NCBI GenBank assembly: GCA_037039925.1
Contig: JAXRKP010000108.1
Location: 217,501 to 281,500 of the forward strand
From: Doris montereyensis
Taxonomy: Eukaryota; Mollusca; Gastropoda; Nudibranchia; Dorididae
Length of the DNA: 64,000 bases
Direction: 5' to 3'
The notes under the pieces are model-generated. The model had not been told where the DNA came from. It was given only the letters and a program-made list of their open reading frames with translations, and did no database searches. The position numbers and the translations under genes are program-made. Of the stretch, positions 59,321 to 64,000 are shown piece by piece (the first letter of the stretch is position 1; each line of letters opens with the position of its first letter).

Positions 59321-60040
59321 TCAATTCTTATCCTTTTTTAAGCTTAATAAAGAGATGGATGAATTGAATTTGGAGGATTGCAATGAAATGGTTGTGTATA
59401 GTATATGAGGTCATTAAGTTTCCAGGAAAAAATTATAATCAGCATTCATAGTGAGCTTGGACTCGGATAAAAGTGCTATTACTTGACAAGTATGGTAGTA
59501 TTACTATTACCTTAAATGATCAAGTGTGCAACAATGACATTTTTTGAAACTATTCACAATAAACTTTACTGTGTTGGTCTTCATTATATCTTCCTTTCCT
59601 TTTTTTTTCATTTATAAAGATTTTACATGGTAACATTATGGTCAATAAAATGAAATAATCAAAAGGACAGAAATGGGTTGGGTTTTTTAAGTCAGGACAT
59701 TTTGAGTGTTTCACTTAAATGCGGATATAAGCTGTGAATGTACTGCTTACCTGATACGTCACTGTCGCCATAAATGCTGATTGATAAGATGTGTTTATTG
59801 TATTCTATATTCAAGGTTATACTTACCTTAATGTGGTGGTAACAGTTGGTCAATAATCCTTCACACATAACATGACAGTATTATTGTTAAAAGCATAGGT
59901 GTCCTAAACATAAAGTAACTTTCAAAGTAATCAAAGTGTGATAACTCACTTGTCCGTGCCACTTTTGACGTGAAACTTTGATCAAATAAAGTTCATTCAA
60001 AGACATTTTATGTGACCAAAAGTTATGGGCCTAGATTTTA
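59321..60040. other. Unassigned AT-rich sequence
   Basis: No recognised gene or repeat. Confidence 0.45.
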
Positions 60041-60043
60041 TTT

Positions 60044-60250
60044 TTGCATGCACCAAAGATAGAGAGGAAACGACCTAGTGAGCAAAGGATAAAACCTACG
60101 TCACACATTAGTTATGCATGGTTACGAGATGAAAGAAGAGAAGTCTTCATGCAAGATGAAGCCATTCCTCACACATCTAAACGCATGATGGACTACCTCA
60201 CTCCAAAAGCACCAGTTGAGTTAAATGGCCGTCCAAAAATCACTATCTGA
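60044..60250 (+). pseudogene. Possible DDE transposase scrap (VFMQDEAIPHTSKRMMDYL)
   Basis: 68-codon open frame with VFMQDEAIPHTSKRMMDYL, resembling the MQDxAxxHTS...YL segment around the second Asp of Tc1/mariner/IS630-type transposases. It is isolated, with no inverted repeats seen, so it is a tentative call. Confidence 0.4.
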
Positions 60251-61209
60251 ACCCCTGTGACTAGTGTGACTTCTATGGAGATATCTAAAACGGGTTACCT
60301 TACAAGAAAAGTTCTATGTCCATTTTCACCTTTTAAAACATTGGTATTTCTATAATGCCTTTGTTGAATATTCTAATATGTGCTAAAAAATTCATCAGAA
60401 TTGAGTTCAAGGTTAACATTTTTAAAAGTTATTCACATTTTATAACAGTTACCAGTTTTTTAGTACATCCTGTAATGTGATTATTTCTGCCTTTTGTTCA
60501 GTTCTTAATCTTATCTTTCTGTCTTTGAAAAAAAAAGTTGAGAGAAAGAATATAGTAACTATGAATTTCTTTTGTATTTTAATAGAAGTTTAAATAGTGA
60601 AATTTTGTTGGATTTTTTCGGGGCTTTTTGTTGTTTTTTTCAGTTCAACAATAATAAGGGTAAGCACTTTGATACGTATGAGTAATAATACTGAGTGAGT
60701 GTGTAATATTATTTCTCTGACTGACTGACTAAAATTGGGATCTGGGTCGTTTGAGTTCCTAGGGACCCTTGAAACAGCAACCATCTACGCCTGTGTACCC
60801 CACTGATTCCCAGTTCACAGAGGCCAGTTACAGTATGAGTAGTAGTACATTGTAGTTGTAGTAGTCTCCTTGTACCATCAGTACCAGGTTCTTGTAGCGT
60901 GCGCCATGCACCATGCGAAATTGCTAACCAAGGAGCAACCCGTTGAATGCGGGTGCTCGTGTTCACTAGACCTGCCAGGACCTCCCAAGTCCAAGGCCAC
61001 AGGGGCCAAGGCGTTAAAACAATCGTATCTCTCTGACTTTGAAAAGTTGTTTAGTAGAGTTAAGGACCCGTTTTCAATCATCCATGTTACTCTCTTGTTC
61101 CATTTGTTGAGAAAGCGGGTGAGGGCATTGGTGGGGGGAGGGGGTATTTGTTTTGTATTTTTGAAAGGTCATCCATTTACCCACGGATCATGACATTCAT
61201 AAAACAAAT
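60251..61209. other. Unassigned sequence
   Basis: Open frames at 60870-61193 (plus) and 60709-60966 (minus) overlap on opposite strands and match no family I know. A G-rich run lies at 61131-61141. Confidence 0.4.
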
Positions 61210-61520
61210 GGGGGGGGGGCGTACGCGGTAGTCCAGAGGCATTGTGTCAGCCTCTGAGTCTCATTACTCTCAACCAAAATGTCGTTTGTTCAAGTCCTGC
61301 CAGGTTAACAAGGTTTCCCATTTATTTTTTTCGAGTAACCCCCCCCCAAATCGTACCTACCTAGTCCCATCGGAGACGGACGATAAAAATAAAAGGTAGC
61401 CCCGTGTGTAGATCACATCACTCTGTGTACGCTAAAGATCCCTTGGGTGTTTACAGGACAGTCCAGTCCAAGCAAAAATTTAAAACCTTACCAATACCAA
61501 AACCTCCCGAGATCAATTCG
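61210..61520 (+). mobile_element. tRNA-derived SINE
   Basis: tRNA-like head (gcggtagtccagaggcattg, B-box-like gttcaagtcctgcc). The body has cctagtcccatcggagacgg, acgataaaaat, gtgtagatcacatcactctg, tgtacgctaaagatccc and ttgggtgtttacaggaca. Closely parallel to 63705-64000. Confidence 0.8.
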
Positions 61521-61949
61521 GTAGTGGATGTGGGTGAAATCAAATACAATCTGAATCAATATATTGTTCAGGTTACGGGAACAAGAAATATTCAGATCAG
61601 ACTGTTGCAAGCGAATATATCGAAAGGCCTTAAAAATGGCATCGTCTCAAAGAAAAATATATTGGATACCAAATACCAAGAGTGACATCCAATGAAGGTT
61701 TAAGCTCGATCAGTCCAAAAGACAGGAGAGTATGGCCCCTGAGCGTTGCTAAGTGACGATACCAGCCATTTGGGTGTTCTTTCAATTTTATGAACATCTT
61801 TACCCTCTGCGAGTTGCACAACATTATGCAAACAGAAAAGAGAATTAATTCGATTTTGTAGTTCTTAACTTCTATCGACTTTTTGGTTCTATAGTAATAA
61901 TGATAATGTACTAATAATAATAATACGTTTCCATCCTAATAAGTGTATA

Positions 61950-62700
61950 AGCACCTGCACACTGGTAACAACAACACAGACCTAAACTATATTTATTCAC
62001 TACTAATGGGGAAACAACTGGAAATTGTGGCAGATGAAAAGGATATTGGAGTGACTGTAAACAGTGAGTGATCTCAGTTTTGAAAAACACATAATTTAGA
62101 AATTTGGACTACACTAGTTCAGTCTGGGTACCTTACAATTACAAGATCAGACACATAGATCTAATAGAGGGAGTTCAAAGAAGAGCAACAAAACATATCC
62201 CAAGCATGAAAGTGAAAGGCTGCGGAAACTCTAAATGCCATGCCAACATTTAGTTATAGTAGTTATACTAAGTTATAGGAGAGTTCGGGGCGATATGATA
62301 GAAGTGTACATAATAGGAAACTGAGTCTATGAAAGGAAAAACATGGAGCTTCATCAAAAGGGCGTCTGATATTTGTACATGATACAGAATTAGAGGAAAC
62401 AGAGAAATAAATTATTCCATTAATGGGCAAGATTAGACCTTCGTAAATACAGATTGAGTGTGAAGAGTGGCTGACACAACTTTGGAACAGTTTACCAGAT
62501 ACTGACGTTCGTATGCGCCTATACCCTCGATGTATTTAAGAATAAGCTTGACAAGTTCTGGGGGAAGCAGGAAATAGTATACATGTATAACGATAAAAAC
62601 GATAAAGCCACAATCACAACACGCCATTAGAAAAACAGCCAAGAACGGGGAGTTCAGCGAAGAAGATCATTAGAAGAATATGTGCCGGAAATCAACGCTA
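61950..62700 (+). mobile_element. CR1-like LINE 3' fragment
   Basis: Decayed frames give IVADEKDIGVTVNSE (61990-62065), IDLIEGVQRRATKHIPSMK-like text (about 62155-62210), TFSYSSY/RLRGDMIEVY (about 62250-62315), TQLWNSLPDTDV (62470-62510) and LDKFWGKQEIVY (62548-62580). Order and spacing match the RT thumb and C-terminus of CR1-type elements. It has many frameshifts. Confidence 0.75.
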
Positions 62701-62741
62701 AGTACGTAACTCATTACTACCGGTAGTCTAATAGGGTAGAC

Positions 62742-63384
62742 CCACACCGGCGTCGGGCCCGACGGTCAGACCGGACATATTTCCGTGGGAAAAAAATGCA
62801 ACCCAGCTCATTAGTAGTGTCAGGTAAAAAAAAACGACGATCCGTCCACACCGAAACCCGACGTCCCGGAGCCGACTTTTCGGAAGAACGTGTTCATTCC
62901 ACGCCGTCCGTCGGGTGAAATGGGAGACAATTTTATAGGTTTTCCTATACAAATTATTTCCTTTTCCGCCACATGTCTATTAATAGCATTTTGCAATCTC
63001 TAGCAGTGGACTGGAGGATGCATTTCTCAGAACTTGGTCGGTTGACAATGGATGACGAAGCATTGATTCTTTGCGTACAGCATCGATCGTCTATTTACAA
63101 CAAGAAAGACCCGCTTCATCACAACAGAGGATATAGGTGGTGAAATTCACCAAGAGATTTCCGCTTTTGTTGTATGAGATGGACCCAAAATCGTTTTGAT
63201 GAGCTATTGTGCCTTCGTATCCTTCTTCTCAGCCACAGTAACAACAACAATTTTCTTCTGCTACACGCTATTTTCTACAAATGCCTGTGTTGTCTGACCG
63301 TCGGGTTCCGCTGGCGGTATGGGTGGCACAGCCGGCAAAAAAACGTCGGGTCGGGTCTGACCGTCGGGCCCGACGCCGGTGTGG
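62742..63384 (+). mobile_element. Harbinger-like DNA transposon fragment with 31-bp inverted repeats
   Basis: Perfect 31-bp arms at 62742-62772 and 63354-63384, rich in CpG and including cacaccggcgtcgggcccga. Each arm holds the palindrome GTCGGGCCCGAC. Inside, 63047-63140 encodes TMDDEALILCVQHRSSIYNK then KDPLHHNRGY, resembling the start of a MADF domain as found in the second protein of PIF/Harbinger elements. Exact termini and target duplication are unclear. Confidence 0.68.
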
Positions 63385-63704
63385 TTCTAACGGTACTCAA
63401 GTATCCCCATACAATTTTAGCAGCATTGCGGTTGTAGTTTTTTCTTCACATTTTTAGCGATACATGTATTATTATTGGTCTACGAAGCAAAAACTGTGAG
63501 AAAACGCCCACAACCGATAGTCTACATCGGCATTTGACATAGAATAACCTAGCGAAGCACCGAGAGTTAAAACTAAAGTATCGGTACACGTTTCATTGTT
63601 TTGTCCTTTCCTAGGTACGCTTCGTTGAACGTGTTGGATCGATCGTTTGGTGTTGGTGGTTGTTTAGTGACCTGTCTATTGAACATGCTCACGTTGTATC
63701 TTCT

Positions 63705-64000
63705 TCAGATTAGGGGGACTGTCGTCCACAGGCAGAGTACCGGCCTCTCAACCAAAGGGCCGTGGGTTCAAGCCCCGATGGTTGAAAATAAATTTCGAGT
63801 TGGGTTGGGTTTTTTTCGAGTAAAACCCAGCCCCTGGCCCAGGTTGGTGGATCTACACCTAGTCCCATCGAAGACGGACGATAAAAATGAGATCACGTAT
63901 GCAGCTTACAACACCATGTGCACGTTAAAGAATCCTTGGATGTTTACAGGGTAGTCTATGCAAAATTACAAATTATGCCAAACCCCACGAGATCACATTA
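63705..64000 (+). mobile_element. tRNA-derived SINE, cut by window end
   Basis: A-box-like tgtcgtccacaggcagagta, B-box gtgggttcaagccccgatgg, then cctagtcccatcgaagacgg, acgataaaaatgagatcacg, cacgttaaagaatccttgga and tgtttacagggtagtc. The best-preserved of the four copies of this family. Confidence 0.82.

Noticed and set aside
61404..61685. 93-codon plus-strand frame
   Set aside because: Begins inside a SINE body. The rest shows no family features.

Overview
This is eukaryotic, animal-type nuclear DNA: AT-rich, with short exons bounded by GT/AG splice sites, long introns and dense transposon debris. The best guess for the source is a marine or lophotrochozoan invertebrate, perhaps a mollusc. 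That rests on protein similarity recalled from memory, the frequent ACATGTA and CTAGATCT words, the microsatellites and the repeat types, so it is a weak inference.

Three spliced protein-coding genes explain the window. (1) 108-17129 (+) holds the 3' half of a GH31 alpha-glucosidase of the maltase-glucoamylase/sucrase-isomaltase type, twelve exons from the end of the catalytic domain to the C-terminus. Its 5' half lies left of the window. (2) 23038-35620 (-) is an ERI3-like DEDDh 3'-5' exoribonuclease, with six exons found and the last one missing. (3) 36027-55031 (+) is HM13, the signal peptide peptidase, complete in eleven exons and carrying YD, GLGD, PAL and a C-terminal KKEK. ERI3 and HM13 are divergent, with 406 bp between their putative start codons. 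GH31 and ERI3 are convergent.

Introns and flanks are full of mobile DNA. GH31 introns hold two RTE-type LINE fragments, a 54-bp triple repeat, a 33-bp minisatellite (2.1 kb), a 27-bp minisatellite (about 2.9 kb, with higher-order structure) and a small pogo-like MITE. ERI3 introns hold an APE-type LINE with a Penelope-like element nested in it, and a CR1/jockey-like RT fragment. HM13 introns hold a Merlin fragment with a 9-bp target duplication, a piggyBac-like fragment, four pieces of a hAT-like family (two complete copies, each with a 6-bp target duplication, one carrying transposase), a second copy of the same LINE, a 1.4-kb pogo/Tigger element and a long CT microsatellite. The right end (55-64 kb) holds the HM13 3' flank, a pogo-like MITE, a CR1-like fragment, a Harbinger-like element with 31-bp inverted repeats and tRNA-derived SINEs.

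Conserved exons of ERI3 and HM13, and probably GH31, each contain a small frame-breaking indel. The ERI3 and HM13 breaks, and one in the Penelope element, lie in homopolymer runs, which points to sequencing or assembly error rather than gene death. Nothing here looks like a prokaryotic operon, CRISPR array or cluster. The most novel items are the 6-bp-TSD hAT-like family, the nested Penelope insertion with a possible hammerhead core, and the compact ERI3/HM13 promoter.
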